A stretch of DNA of 64,000 nucleotides from Megaustenia siamemsis. Lineage: Eukaryota > Mollusca > Gastropoda > Stylommatophora > Ariophantidae. This document shows, piece by piece, positions 1 to 9,520 of the stretch (within the stretch, counting starts at the first letter, position 1; each line of letters starts with the position of its first letter). The translations under genes were made by a program, and so were the position numbers. The notes beneath the pieces are model-generated. The model saw only the letters and a program-made list of their open reading frames with translations. It had not been told where the DNA came from and made no database searches. The stretch lies in assembly GCA_032433765.1 (NCBI GenBank), contig JAVIAB010000102.1, positions 13,948,414 through 14,012,413 of the forward strand, in the 5' to 3' direction.

Positions 1-225
1 CTTTCTTTCCATCAGATTCTTCCCATCATACTATAAACTTCAACATTTGTTTTCCTTTCATTTCATCCAAATCTTCCCATCATACTATAAACTTCATCTT
101 TTGTTTTCCTTTCATTCCATCCAATTCTTCCCATTATACTATAAACTTCATCAATTGTTTTCCTTTCTTTCCATCCAATTCTTCTATTCTTCTATAAATC
201 CAAATTTCAAAGGCTTCAATTGGCT
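1..225 (-). mobile_element. LINE-C fragment with a 54 bp tandem triplication
   Basis: Read on the minus strand, this matches the C-terminal reverse transcriptase region that LINE-C carries near 17600-17700 (residues like EMWIYRR followed by KKTNDEV). Bases 1-170 hold three copies of a 54 bp unit from that region; the shared block CTATAAACTT recurs at 31, 85 and 139. Only a short remnant is present and the frame is not kept. It stops against a plus-strand LINE-A fragment near 230. Confidence 0.7.
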
Positions 226-229
226 GTTC

Positions 230-431
230 CAATTCTGGGATGCTCTAGAAGAGGTCAAAGCAAAAAGAAAGTTAATTTTGAACATCTGGAGAAAACAATC
301 ATGTATGCTGGCCATATAATGAGATAGGAATAACTAGAGTATACAGTGACAAATAGAAAAATGGAAGGAACAGGAGGTAGAGGAAAACAGAGAAAAGATA
401 CAAGACAGCTTAAGGGAAGGTTTGATAGTAT
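230..431 (+). mobile_element. LINE-A 3' fragment (left half of an insertion target)
   Basis: This matches the C-terminal end of LINE-A, best seen at 8990-9240: KAKRELI, then GHVMRRE, then a basic stretch and the DSL/LRE segment. The frame has stops. The fragment is cut at 421-431 by the RTE-1 insertion and resumes at 2006-2075, where AGAAATGATAAA and a GAGACATGATCA-like block continue the LINE-A order. Confidence 0.7.
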
Positions 432-2005
432 CTATCTATCTATCTATTGACCTTTCGAGCCGTAACCGGCCCATAGGGCGTAGACCAAGATACACCTTCT
501 CCTATATGAATTTTTGTTCTAGCAGTTTTCTTTTAAAGATATTTTATTAAATCTCGCCATCTGTCTCTGTTCTGTGCAAACAGTTCTATCTCATTGAGGG
601 AGCCGATTCCTGCTGCTCTTGCCTCTCTCATCAATGTTCTTCTCAGTGTCTCCCTGGGTCTTCCTCTTTTTCTTTTACCTGTTGTTTCCCATATGAGGGC
701 TTGCTTTGCTATTCGATTATTATCTCTTCTCATCACATGTCCAACGTATGACCATCGTCTTTTCTTTATTACTGAAGATATTAGTGGTTGATTGGCGATT
801 TCTCTAATTTCCTCGTTTGTTTTGAATTCGTTCCATTCTATACCAAGTATTTTCCTTAGACATTTATTTTCGAATGCGTTCAACTTTGTTTCTATATCTC
901 TTGTTGTTTTCCAGCTTTCACACGCATACGTAAGGGTTGATAGTACATTTGATTTGAATAGCCTAAGTTTTGTGTTTGTGCTAATGAGTTTTGATTTCCA
1001 CAACTTTTCAAGGCTTCTGAAAGACATTGCTGCTTTAGCCAGTCTGATTCTAATTTCTTTGCTCGTATCCCCTTCTCGATCAATGTGACTTCCAAGATAG
1101 ATAAAGTGATCGATCTCTTCTACTGGTTTGTTTTCCATGTATATTTTGTCACTTGTTGGAATTAAACTTTTCATGACTTTAGTCTTTTCATGATTGACCT
1201 CAAGCCCAATTTTGCTGGCTATTGATGATAGTTCATTTGTGTTTTCCTGCATAGTTTTTATCTGACTGCTGATGAGAACTATGTCATCAGCAAAGTCGAG
1301 GTCCTCCAAATGGTCTCCTTGTATCCATTCGATGCCTTTATTACCAGTGCAGCATTTCTTCATTATGAAGTCCATAACAATTCCAAATAACAAGGGCGAT
1401 AAAATACATCCTTGTTTAACCCCAGTTTCTATTGGGAAACATTCGCTCAGTCCTTCCTCTGTTCGAACTGCACATGTGTAACCATCATACATGTCTTTGA
1501 TAATATTTATGATTTTTGATGGTAAACCATATTGCTTCAGAATTTTCCACAAAGAATCTCTATGAATACTATCAAATGCTTTTTTGAAGTCGATGAAGTT
1601 AAGTACAAAAGGTTTTTGCTTTTCAATATGTTCCTCCAATATAAGTCGTAGAGTGAAAATGTGGTCAAGACAGCTTCTCCCTTTTCTAAACCCAGCCTGT
1701 TCTTCACGCATTACTGTATCTATTGAATCCTTTATTCTATTTAGGATGATTTTACAGAATAACTTTGAGGCAACTGACAAAAGTGTCACGCCTCTCCAGT
1801 TGTTACAATCTCTAAGATTGCCCTTTTTTGGGATCTTAACAATGATTCCTTTTTTCCATTTATGAGGCGTCTTCTCTGTTTTCCAAATGATGTTGAACAT
1901 TTTTTGGAGATGTATTAAATTATGGCTATCAATTGCCTTGAGGATCTCAGCTGTTAACTTATCCTCTCCAGCAGCCTTGTTATTGGTCATTAGCTTTAAG
2001 GTGGT
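432..2005 (-). mobile_element. RTE-1: young 5'-truncated LINE insertion with TSD
   Basis: The insert carries a 3' (GATA)n-type tail (plus-strand TATC repeats at about 431-448), a short 3' UTR, and an open reverse transcriptase frame. The 11 bp repeat TTTGATAGTAT lies on both sides at 421-431 and 2006-2016, as expected of target-primed reverse transcription. The flanks are two parts of one LINE-A copy. The 5' end is truncated: no endonuclease domain is present. Confidence 0.85.
533..1990 (-). CDS. Reverse transcriptase C-terminal part of RTE-1 LINE (5'-truncated)
   Basis: This 485-residue open frame encodes the palm, thumb and C-terminal region of a non-LTR reverse transcriptase, which would copy its RNA onto nicked chromosomal DNA. 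The order is: LTAEIL near residue 12, the NNWRGVTLLS block near 63, a palm with FIDFKKAFD (catalytic Asp 134), QGCILSPLLFG near 193, and the FADD box at 233-236 (catalytic Asp pair). A GHVMRRD segment near 417 and an RDRWRDLI end follow, both common in RTE-type LINEs. There is no stop or frameshift, and the frame stays open upstream to the truncation at 2005, so the first Met is only an internal codon. The N-terminal endonuclease is missing. A frame undamaged over 1.4 kb suggests a recent insertion from a family that was active until recently. No promoter is seen and it is probably not expressed. Confidence 0.85.
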   Translation of the reverse strand: MTNNKAAGEDKLTAEILKAIDSHNLIHLQKMFNIIWKTEKTPHKWKKGIIVKIPKKGNLRDCNNWRGVTLLSVASKLFCKIILNRIKDSIDTVMREEQAGFRKGRSCLDHIFTLRLILEEHIEKQKPFVLNFIDFKKAFDSIHRDSLWKILKQYGLPSKIINIIKDMYDGYTCAVRTEEGLSECFPIETGVKQGCILSPLLFGIVMDFIMKKCCTGNKGIEWIQGDHLEDLDFADDIVLISSQIKTMQENTNELSSIASKIGLEVNHEKTKVMKSLIPTSDKIYMENKPVEEIDHFIYLGSHIDREGDTSKEIRIRLAKAAMSFRSLEKLWKSKLISTNTKLRLFKSNVLSTLTYACESWKTTRDIETKLNAFENKCLRKILGIEWNEFKTNEEIREIANQPLISSVIKKRRWSYVGHVMRRDNNRIAKQALIWETTGKRKRGRPRETLRRTLMREARAAGIGSLNEIELFAQNRDRWRDLIKYL

Positions 2006-2075
2006 TTTGATAGTATAGAAATGATAAAATTCGCCAGGTAAGGAAAGCTGTGAAGAGACATGATCATCTACACCA
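2006..2075 (+). mobile_element. LINE-A 3' fragment (right half of the target)
   Basis: This continues the LINE-A copy interrupted by RTE-1. It begins with the second TSD copy (2006-2016), followed by a degraded version of the LINE-A end (AGAAATGATAAA, then GAGACATGATCA and a CACCAACAAGG block). Confidence 0.65.
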
Positions 2076-2126
2076 ACAAGGTACCAGGAGGATCAATGCT
2101 TTTCCTCAGGATGATGTTTCTACATT

Positions 2127-2268
2127 CCGATTGCTTACGATGAATGATGATATCGTATGACGGAGGGCAGTTCAGCCGCGTTCACTTTCGGTGCCGTTTG
2201 GCCTTATGTCTTTTGGCGTGTGCTGTAGCGGCTATGATGGGTACCACATTTGCCTTTCTTTGTTTGAA
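2127..2268 (-). repeat. R1 interspersed repeat, partial copy
   Basis: This segment recurs at 5225-5835 (plus, split), 39495-39880 (minus) and 63640-64000 (plus). Shared blocks include CCTTATGTCTTTTGGCG and CTTACGATGAATGATG. Its class is unknown; this copy lacks the conserved short reading frame seen in the others. Confidence 0.7.
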
Positions 2269-2280
2269 TATTCGATAACA

Positions 2281-2403
2281 TGTTAAGAGAATGGCTTGGC
2301 AGAAGGTCAACAACAGAAATAATAAATAACTGTCGAGATCGAAAGTTGTGGAGAGACATGATCACCTACGCCAGCAGGCCCGGTACTTGATGAAGATGAT
2401 GAT
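2281..2403 (+). mobile_element. LINE-A 3' terminus
   Basis: This is the last about 110 bp of LINE-A (GGCTTGGCAGAAGGTCAACA, then GTGGAGAGACATGATCACC) ending in a GATGATGAT-type tail. It is heavily 5'-truncated. Confidence 0.75.
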
Positions 2404-2404
2404 G

Positions 2405-2675
2405 ATTTTGGAAAAAAAGAAACGATCAACATTTTTTTCTGGCACATCATGAGAAGAGGAAAGTTGGAACACTTGGTTACAGCTGGCAAAATACAGGGAA
2501 AGAGAGATCGCGGACGACACAGATAGAAAATGCTATATTATAGATAGCTTGGTGTCATGGCACGGAAAACAGTCAACAACAGAATTGATACAATGTACTG
2601 TGGATAGAAGATGATAAAATGAAATTATCATCTCCGCTAAACGGTATGGCACATGATGACGATGATGATGATGAT
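2405..2675 (+). mobile_element. LINE-B 3' fragment
   Basis: Translation in shifting frames gives the LINE-B C-terminus (HIMRRGKLE, GKRDRG, a WHGKQSTTEL-like block, then VDRR). The same end is seen on the minus strand at 6183-6640 and 26167-26629. It ends in a (GAT)n tail at about 2655-2685. Stops and frameshifts show that it is dead. Confidence 0.75.
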
Positions 2676-2934
2676 GATGATGATTGACAAAAAATGGTAT
2701 TAGTGCAACTTATGGAAATAAAATAATACAAATTAAGATATCATAAGAGTTATTACTATTATCATCATTATCAATATTAGCCTTATGGTCATTATCGTCA
2801 TCATAAGCATTATCACCTTTATCAGTTTTATCATTATCAGTAATATCATTACCATAAGATACCGTGACGACACGTGCGTTAATATCATCACATCCTACAC
2901 CCTCCAGTGTTTTTTTCTGAAAGAGGCCAAATTT
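2676..2934. other. AT-rich spacer with degenerate ATC/TTA repeats
   Basis: The spacer is AT-rich, with scattered TATCATTATC-like microsatellite blocks from 2750 to 2850. I see no coding or element signature. Confidence 0.5.
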
Positions 2935-3125
2935 CTTATCAATTTTCCCTTTACATCCACTTCTGTCATTACCATATTATCTCATTTTCCCTTTACTTCT
3001 ACTTCTGTCATTACCATATTATCTAATTTTTTCCCTTTACTTCTACTTCGGTCATTACCATATTATCTAATTTTCCCTCTACTTCTACTTCTGTCATTAC
3101 CATATTATCTAATTTTTCTCATCTC
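2935..3125. repeat. Tandem repeat, unit about 41-42 bp, 4 copies
   Basis: The block CATTACCATATTATCT recurs about every 41 bases, with small indels between units. The unit is pyrimidine-rich. Its origin is not recognised. Confidence 0.8.
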
Positions 3126-3129
3126 GTGA

Positions 3130-3384
3130 AATAACCAAAGCAAGAATTTCTTCTTGAGCAATGATTTCACGTGTGGAATTTTCATTGCTGCTTTTAGCTG
3201 CCTGCATTATTCTTAACATTTTTCTATATGACCATGTTTATGTTTGACATGAGCCATCTGTAATGGATTCATCCTTTGTCTGTCAGATCTGACACCAGGC
3301 ATTGACTTAATAGATGTTGTTACTCTTAAGTTTCATGTATTGAGATCTCATCAGTTGTGCATTTTCGATTGCAATCATAAGCCC
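3130..3384. other. Unassigned spacer
   Basis: This is mixed-sequence DNA with no repeat family or reading frame that I can support. Confidence 0.4.
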
Positions 3385-3840
3385 ATCTTTTTTTCTTCCC
3401 TCTCCTTCCCCTTTCCTCCATCCCTCTTCCCTCCCTTTCCTTCTTACTTTTTCCTTTCCTTCCTTCTTTCTTTCCTTCCTCTTTCCTTTCCTTCACCCTT
3501 CCCTTCCTTTCTTTCTTTCCTCATTTCCTTCTTTCTTTCTTTCTTTCTTTCTTCTTTTTATTCCTTCCTTCCTTTCTATTTTTTCTTTCTTTCTATTTCT
3601 TTCTCCCTTCCTTTCTTCCCTCCCTTCCTTCCTTCACTCCTCCCCCTTTCCTCTTTCTTTCCTTCCCTCCTTTCTTCCCTCCATCGTTCCCTCTTCCTTC
3701 CTTCCTTCCTTCCCTTCACTCCCATCCTTACATGCTCCCTTCCTTCCCTCCCTTCCGTCCCCTCTTCCTTTCCTCCCTCCCTCCTTCCTTCCCTCCCTTT
3801 GTCTCGCTTCTTTCCTTTTTTCCTTCCTTCCTTTTCTTTC
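3385..3840. repeat. Pyrimidine-rich (CTTCC/CTTT)n microsatellite tract
   Basis: About 455 bp is almost purely C and T on the plus strand, with CTTCCTTCC and CTTTCTTTC runs. The 178-codon frame over it is a by-product of base composition. The strong strand asymmetry could allow triplex DNA; this is inference. Confidence 0.85.
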
Positions 3841-4103
3841 ATCCGAAGATTACTACTCTTCATCGTCCTTCCCTAACTGGACGTAATTTCTCGTAGATGC
3901 GCTGTATTGTTGTTTACGACAGGCAGATATATACTCCCTTCATTTTTTCAACTTTTCTTCCCACTTCAGACTGGCATTTCTGGGTATGGTATTGCCTTTC
4001 CTCTCAATTCCTCCTCTCTTCGATTGCTAATGGTTTACCAGTTTCATGACCAAGCATTGGGCGGTAAAGTATATTCCTGGTCATTTATATTTCATTTGTT
4101 ATA
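3841..4103. other. Unassigned spacer
   Basis: I see no family match in this window and no coding signature. Confidence 0.4.
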
Positions 4104-4398
4104 ACACAAGGCAAAAAGAGAGCTAATTTCCGATATTAGGAAGAAACAATCATCATTTTTTGGCCATGTAATGAGAAGAGAACAGCGGGAATATATTGTA
4201 ACAACTGGGAAAATTGAGGGACGAAGAGATAGAAGGGAAGCAAAGAGAAAAAATACCAGACAGCTTAAGAGAATTGCTTGGCAGAAGGTCAACAACAGAA
4301 ATGATAAATAACTGTTGAGATCGAAAGTAAGTTATGGAGAGACATGAGCACCTACGCCAGCAGGCCCGCCGGTAATTGATGATGATGATGATAATGAT
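4104..4398 (+). mobile_element. LINE-A 3' fragment with (GAT)n tail
   Basis: This is a plus-strand LINE-A C-terminus: KAKRELIS, RKKQSSFFGHVMRREQ, then the LAEGQQQK-like end after frameshifts, a CACCTACGCCAGCAGGCC block and a GATGATGATGATAATGAT tail. It has several frame breaks and no catalytic domain. Confidence 0.75.
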
Positions 4399-4401
4399 AA
4401 C

Positions 4402-4470
4402 ACAGTCAGCCAACTATGAGTCGCTAACACCTTTCAGCATAATTCCCAGTAGACCCAGGCCTTTTTCTAA
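4402..4470 (+). repeat. R2 interspersed repeat, 3' remnant
   Basis: The block CAACTATGAGTCGCTAACA followed by CTTTCAGC matches the end of R2 copies near 10540 and 26080. Confidence 0.55.
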
Positions 4471-4589
4471 GCTATTCTGGGTTTTTCTGAGTATCTGGAC
4501 AACAAGAAATGTCCCAGTCTGTATTGTCAGAAAACAGAAGTTATATTCACCTCGATAAAACAATCATCATCATCATCATTCAACATAAA

Positions 4590-5225
4590 AACAAACAAAG
4601 CAAATCTTAAACATGTGCAAAGTGTAAAATACATGGGCACAATAGCAACATCAGACAGAAGATGCAACCTATAAATTAAAAAGCAGAATAGCTAAGGCCA
4701 AAAAAGCATTTCAGAAAATGAAAAACATCTTGTGCAGCAAGTATATGTTCAATAGAAGTGAGAAACCGACGTCATAGGTGTTAAATTAGAGCCAATTTTG
4801 ACCTGTGGAAGAGAATCATGGACAGTAGACAAACAAATGAAAGGACTATTAGATGTCACAGAGATGAGATTTCTCAGAAGAATGTTGAAAGTCCCGTGGG
4901 CAGATAAAATGACTAATGTGGACATTCTCAAAGAGGCCAACACAAAAAGGGAGTTCCTAAAAACAGCAAAACAGAATCGACATTTTTCGGGCACATCATG
5001 AGAAGAGGAAAAATGGAGTATTTGGTTACAACCGGCAAAAGGGAAAAAGATATCACGGACGATAAAGAGAGAAGATACTAGATAGTTTGGGGAAATAGCA
5101 CGGAAAACAGCCAACATAATTGATATATTGTATTATTTGTTTTATTGTGTGTGTGTGATATTGTATTATTTATTTATATTGATTATATATTGCATTGTGG
5201 ATAGAACCTTGTGGAAGGGCATGAT
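4590..5225 (+). mobile_element. LINE-B fragment: reverse transcriptase thumb and C-terminus
   Basis: This is an older, longer LINE-B copy. In broken frames it reads YMGTIATSDRR, then RIAKAKKAFQKMKNILCSK, ESWTVDKQMK, MRFLRRMLKVPWADK, KEANTKREFLKT and MRRGKMEYLVTT. These are the thumb and the GH/MRR-type C-terminal block of a LINE reverse transcriptase. The catalytic palm is absent. After 5110 the fragment is interrupted by an AT/GT-rich stretch (5125-5185), and the VDRTLWKGMI-like end resumes near 5195. Confidence 0.7.
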
Positions 5226-5305
5226 TATGGTTATGAAAGGTCCCGGTATCCCCGCAAACGAATTAAAATCCATAATTGCTCAACCGCCCGTGCCAGTGGA
5301 ATCAT
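5226..5305 (+). repeat. R1 interspersed repeat, left part (split by LINE-C)
   Basis: This matches R1 at 63640 onward. A short frame reads MKGPGIPANELKSIIAQ and on to PVPVES, and is shared with the other R1 copies. It ends in the first TSD copy CCAGTGGAATCAT (5293-5305). Confidence 0.75.
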
Positions 5306-5708
5306 TATCATCACCGAATATCGTCACCGCATCAAAGGTTAGCTACCATGGAGCGCCATTTCCGCTCTGTCTCTTGCTTTGACGGTGCAGGTTGTCATAG
5401 GCTGTCTTGTTACTCATCCATGTTAGACTTGGTCTGCCTCTGCCTCTTTTACCTTGTATTTTCCCTTCCATTATTACTTTTAGCAGGCTGTTGTGTCTTT
5501 TAACATATCCCAAAAATTTCACTTGTCTTGTTCTAATTGTGTTTAGTAGTTCTCTTTTAATTATTAGTCTTTTTAAAACGTCATCATTTGTTTTCTTTTT
5601 TTTTCCATCTAAATCTACCTATTCTTCTATAAATCCACATTTCAAAGACTTCAATTTTCTGTTATGCTTTCTTGTCTAATGTCCATGTCTCTGTGCTATA
5701 TAGGAACT
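5306..5708 (-). mobile_element. LINE-C 3' fragment inserted in R1, with 13 bp TSD
   Basis: On the minus strand this is the LINE-C C-terminus, with a tail of GGTGATGATA type at 5306. The 13 bp CCAGTGGAATCAT flanks it at 5293-5305 and 5709-5721, and R1 continues in register on both sides. The insertion is 403 bp and 5'-truncated within the region that reads MWIYRR in better copies. It has no full domain and is non-functional. Confidence 0.85.
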
Positions 5709-5835
5709 CCAGTGGAATCATCCGAATTTGTATCCAAACTAAGAAAGATAGCTGCAGTCCCCACCATAGCAGTCTCATCACACAACAAAAGACGTAAGGC
5801 ATAACCGCACAGAAAGTGAATACAGGACATGATTG
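5709..5835 (+). repeat. R1 interspersed repeat, right part
   Basis: This resumes R1 after the LINE-C insertion: the second TSD copy at 5709-5721, then AAGAAAGATAGCTGCAGTCC and CACAGAAAGTGAA, as at 63750-63830. Confidence 0.75.
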
Positions 5836-6182
5836 TCTACGCCAACTGGTATGGCAGATGATTCTGAGTATCGGAGCACACAACTTGAAAACCACTGAGC
5901 GCAGTTATCTATCATGAGAGAACACTTAACGGCTGTGAAAAGGACTGGGCGGTATAACCAGGTTGATAGCTGACATAATTGTCCTAGGTCCGGGTCGTTA
6001 TGAGTTCAAAGAGAGAACGGGCCGGCGTCAGCTCGCTATAACAGGCGATTATAGATATCATTAATGTTGCATAGCAAATATGGCACCCAGCGCTGTTGCA
6101 TTCCCTGGGACAAACGGAATACTCTCGATAGGGATATAATAAACAAATAGGTTTTGTAAATTATGCTCGTTTCTCCTCATAC
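5836..6182. other. Unassigned spacer
   Basis: This is unique-looking, moderately GC-rich sequence without stop-free frames or matches elsewhere in the window. Confidence 0.4.
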
Positions 6183-6640
6183 ATCATCATCATCATCATA
6201 TGCTATACTGGTTGGCGTAGGCGATCATGTCCTTCCACAATCTTCTATCTACAGTGCATCGTATCAGTTCTGTTGTTGACTGCTTTCCATGCCATGACAC
6301 TAAGCTATCCAATATTTTCTCTCTTTGTCGTCCGCTATCTCTTTTTCCTTTTATTTTACCAGTTGTAGCCAAGTATTTCAACTTTCCTCTTCTCATGATG
6401 TGCCCGAAAAATTTGATTATTTCCTTCTGATGTTTTTTAGAAGTTCCCTTTTCGTGTTGTCTTCTTTGAGAATTTCCTCATTGGTCTTTTTAGCTGTCCA
6501 GGGAACTTTCAACATTCTTCTGAGAAATCCCATCTCTGTGGCCTCTAATCGCCTTTTCATTTATTTGGCTACTGTCCATGATTCGCTTCCATAGGTCAGA
6601 GTTGGTTCTATATAGCACCGATGAACTCTCTTTGAACCCT
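6183..6640 (-). mobile_element. LINE-B 3' fragment with (ATG)n tail
   Basis: The minus-strand frame at 6196-6396 gives a clean LINE-B C-terminus: RRGKLKYLATTGKIKGKRD, then REKILDSLVSWHGKQSTTEL, VDRRLWKDMIAYANQ, stop, and the tail (CATCATCAT on the plus strand at 6182-6199). A further 5' part (6400-6640) is frameshifted. Its nucleotide order matches the other minus copy at 26167-26629. Confidence 0.8.
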
Positions 6641-6780
6641 CACACATACCTGCGCAGGTCCATTCGAAATATTTCACAGTTGTTTGTCATTGATGTTTTA
6701 TTTGATCTGCACATTTGTGTCTTTCCAGGAATATAAAGTATACGTGTTTCTTCTATTACACATTTAAAGCTTTTAACCAG
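6641..6780. other. Unassigned spacer
   Basis: This short unique stretch separates the LINE-B 5' end from the LINE-C copy. Confidence 0.4.
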
Positions 6781-8056
6781 AGATATGCTGATGACACTGT
6801 ATTACTAGCTGAGGATACTGTATTACAAGCTGAGGATATGGTTTTACTAGATGATGGTACTGTATTACTAGCTGAGGATACTGTATTACAAGCTGAGGAT
6901 ACTGTTTTACTATATGATGGTACTGTATTATTAGATGATGGTACTGTATTACTAGATGATGGTACTGTATTACTAGCTGATAGTAATGTATTTCTAGCTG
7001 ATAGTACTTTATTACTAGATGATGGTACTGTTTTACTAGATGATGGTAATGTATTACTAGCTGATGGTACTGTATTACTAGATGATGGTACTGTATTACT
7101 AGATGATGGTACTGCATTACTAGATGATGGTACTGTATTACTAGTTGATGATACTGTATTACTAGATGATGGTACTGTATTACTAGATGATAGTACTGTA
7201 TTACTAGTTGATGATACTGTATTACTAGATGATGGTACTGTATTACTAGATGATAGTACTGTATTACTAGTTGATGATACTGTATTACTAGCCGAAAATT
7301 GTGAAGATCACAAAACAATTAGTTAATGAAATAAACATCACAAGCAAAACATATGGATTAGATATGAATATCAAAAAGACTAAAACTAGTATCATAAACA
7401 AAAATAATACTCAAAACCTAAAAGTGGATATCAAAATTGAAGGAAGAGACCTGGAGACAAGCTCAGAGCTACAACTACCTTGGACATACTATAACCAGTG
7501 ATAGAAAATGTAAAACTGAAATAAACAAAATAGTAGGAATGATAAAAGGTAATTGCAATGTCATTAAAAATATCCTAACATCAAAACAAATAATACCAGG
7601 GCTAACTAAAACTAAGAATAGCAAAATGTTATGTCTTCTCAATATTCTTGTATGGTGCAGAAACATGGACATTCGACAAGAAAACAGAACAGAACATTTA
7701 AGTCTTTGAAATATGGATTTATAGAAAAAGAGGAAGAATTGGATGGAAAGAAAAGAAAACAAACGATGAAGTCTTAAAATAACTTAAAAAACGAAAAGAG
7801 AACTAGTAAACACAATTCAAACAAAACAAATGAGATTTTTTGGTAAAAACAAAACATAGCAGCCTACTAAATGTAATTTTGGAAAGGAAAATACAAGGTA
7901 AAAGAGGCAGAGGCAGAACAAGACTAACATGGACAAATAACATGAAAAGATGGACAAGTCTGTCCATGACAACTTACACTATGAAAACAATAGACAGAGA
8001 CTAATGGCGCTTCGTGATAGTCAACCTTCGATGCGGAGACGGCACTCAATGATGAT
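6781..8056 (+). pseudogene. LINE-C 3' part starting at the reverse transcriptase active-site box
   Basis: The copy begins at RYADDTVLLA, the catalytic Asp-Asp box of the reverse transcriptase, continues through the tandem array (separate entry), and picks up the normal LINE-C thumb after 7293: NEINITSKTYGLDMNIKKTK, then VDIKIEGRDLE, an NYLGHTI block in another frame, and KNILTSKQI. Frameshifts occur near 7480 and 7690. It ends at about 8056 with CACTCAATGATGAT. Upstream reverse transcriptase motifs and the endonuclease are absent, so it is a dead, truncated copy. Another copy (33561) starts at the same box. Confidence 0.8.
6789..7292 (+). repeat. Tandem array of a 21 bp unit made from the YADD box (24 units)
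   Basis: Starting with the Asp-Asp of YADD, the sequence repeats 24 times as a 21 bp, 7-codon unit with consensus residues DDGTVLL. The variants AED, ADS, VDD and DDS replace the first triplet. The last nine units show a three-unit (63 bp) order: VDD, DDG, DDS. All units are in frame with no stop, and the normal LINE-C frame (AEN) follows directly. The first unit is the real catalytic box; the rest are duplicates. Confidence 0.93.
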
Positions 8057-8391
8057 TTATAGCCACTAGATGATGCTCCATCTGAAAGTTTACTGACTTG
8101 TTTTCAACAACTGAATATCGCATCCCCCGTTAACTTTCTGCTTTGTCAATTTTTGATCTTTTTGATACAAGAACTAACTTCTAAGAAATCATTCGTACAG
8201 AAATATTTGCTTCAGCAAATTGGAACCGCTCCCACAAAATATCAGTTTATAAACGAGTGCTATGTACCAGGCTCAGGACATCTATATCCATCAATGTTGG
8301 ATAATTGTGTTCAAGATTATAACTAAAATACCACATTGAGATGAAAACAAACAGACGTGATTAGGGATCGAAGTATATATACATGGCCCAT
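8057..8391. other. Unassigned spacer
   Basis: I see no match to other parts of the window and no coding signature. Confidence 0.4.
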
Positions 8392-8760
8392 TTTCGTCGT
8401 GTCAGACGGTCTAGTGGAGACTATTGTGCATTTTTTTTTTTTTGAGGTTTTGTTTTTGTCGAGCAGATTCTCTCATGGCTAATTCTAACAATGTTTGACA
8501 AACACACGCGGTCAGAGAATGAACGAGTCAGGCCAACTGTTCCCTAGGGTTTTCCATCCTTTTTCATGAGTCTTTTCTCTTCTAAGTGTTGCCTTAGTAC
8601 AGTCTCAAAATATGTTACACCATTCCTTATACATATTTTCCATGATGTGCGATCACTTGCCAGATGTTCCCAGTCATTTTCAAAGATGGAGAAGTCTTTC
8701 AGAGATAATTTAGATATCTCTATATCGTAGTTTAGGTCTACCATTTTGTCTGTTTCCGTG
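8392..8760 (-). mobile_element. LINE-D 3' end
   Basis: The minus-strand frame 8544-8744 encodes a LINE-D C-terminus (SLKDFSIFENDWEHLASDR, then NGVTYFETVLRQHLEEK), comparable with SLREFSISERNWENVTADH at about 41850. It is followed by the 3' UTR, which carries CACTAGACCGTCTGACACGA near 8400-8420. The same terminus is the unit of the array at 29450. Confidence 0.75.
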
Positions 8761-8774
8761 TGTTAGTTCACCTT

Positions 8775-9290
8775 ATAGTATATAAAGATATTGTAAAAGC
8801 AAAAGATTTTCAACAAATGAGGAAGATACTATGCAATCCATTTTTGACAATAGAAGCAAGAAAAAGAGCCCTTAAATGTTATGTATAGCCAGTCTTAACA
8901 TATGGGTGTGAATCATGGACAATAGGACAACAGACACAGAAATCACTGCAGTCTGTAGAAATTTGGTTTTACAGAAGAATGTTGAGAATACCATGGACAG
9001 CTAAGAAGAGTAATGAAAACGTTTTGAAAGAGGCCAAAGCAAAAAGAGAGCTCATTTCCAATATTAGGAAGGAAGAAGCAGCATTTTTGGGCCATGTAAT
9101 GAGAAGAGAACAGCTGGAATATATTGTAACAAGACAGCTTAAGAGAATGGTTTGGCAGAAGGTCAACAACAGAAATGATAAATAACTGTCGAGATCGAAA
9201 GTTGTGGAGAGACATGATCACCTACGCCAGCAGGCCTGGTACTTGATGATGATAATGATGATGATGCTAATGATGATGATGATATTGTAA
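8775..9290 (+). mobile_element. LINE-A 3' fragment, best-preserved copy
   Basis: In frame segments it reads QQMRKILCNP, EARKRALKCYV, LTYGCESWTI, FYRRMLRIPWTAKKSNEN, KEAKAKRELISNIRKEE, FLGHVMRREQLEYIVT, then VWQKVNNRND. This is the thumb and C-terminal region of a LINE reverse transcriptase. A short deletion fuses YIVT directly to the RQLKR segment, as judged against 4200-4290. It ends with a GATGATGAT tail through about 9290. Confidence 0.8.
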
Positions 9291-9520
9291 TAATTGGTTT
9301 GGCCACGTTACAGGGCAGACGGAATGCAAACAGTCAAGTGCGTGCATTTTTTTTTTGCAGGATCGGTCCGGAACGCGTTTTAGTACGTTACCGGTCATTG
9401 AACTTTACAGTTTCCTTGTATACTTTTAAAAATTCAACTTCTGATAAATATAGTTAAGTATAATAATATAAGAGGAACGTTCAATAAGTAACGAAACATA
9501 ATTGTTGTTGTTCATTCGTT
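9291..9520. other. Unassigned spacer
   Basis: This mostly unique stretch starts with a short WFGHVT-like block (GGTTTGGCCACGTTACAG, 9297-9314) that may be a remnant of another LINE tail. Confidence 0.4.

Noticed and set aside
3340..3876. 178-codon Phe/Ser/Pro-rich protein
   Set aside because: Composition effect of the CTTCC microsatellite.
6641..6790. Exon start at 6730 (a TTTCCAG splice-acceptor-like site before the array)
   Set aside because: One short motif is not enough, and the downstream frame is a truncated LINE with an array.
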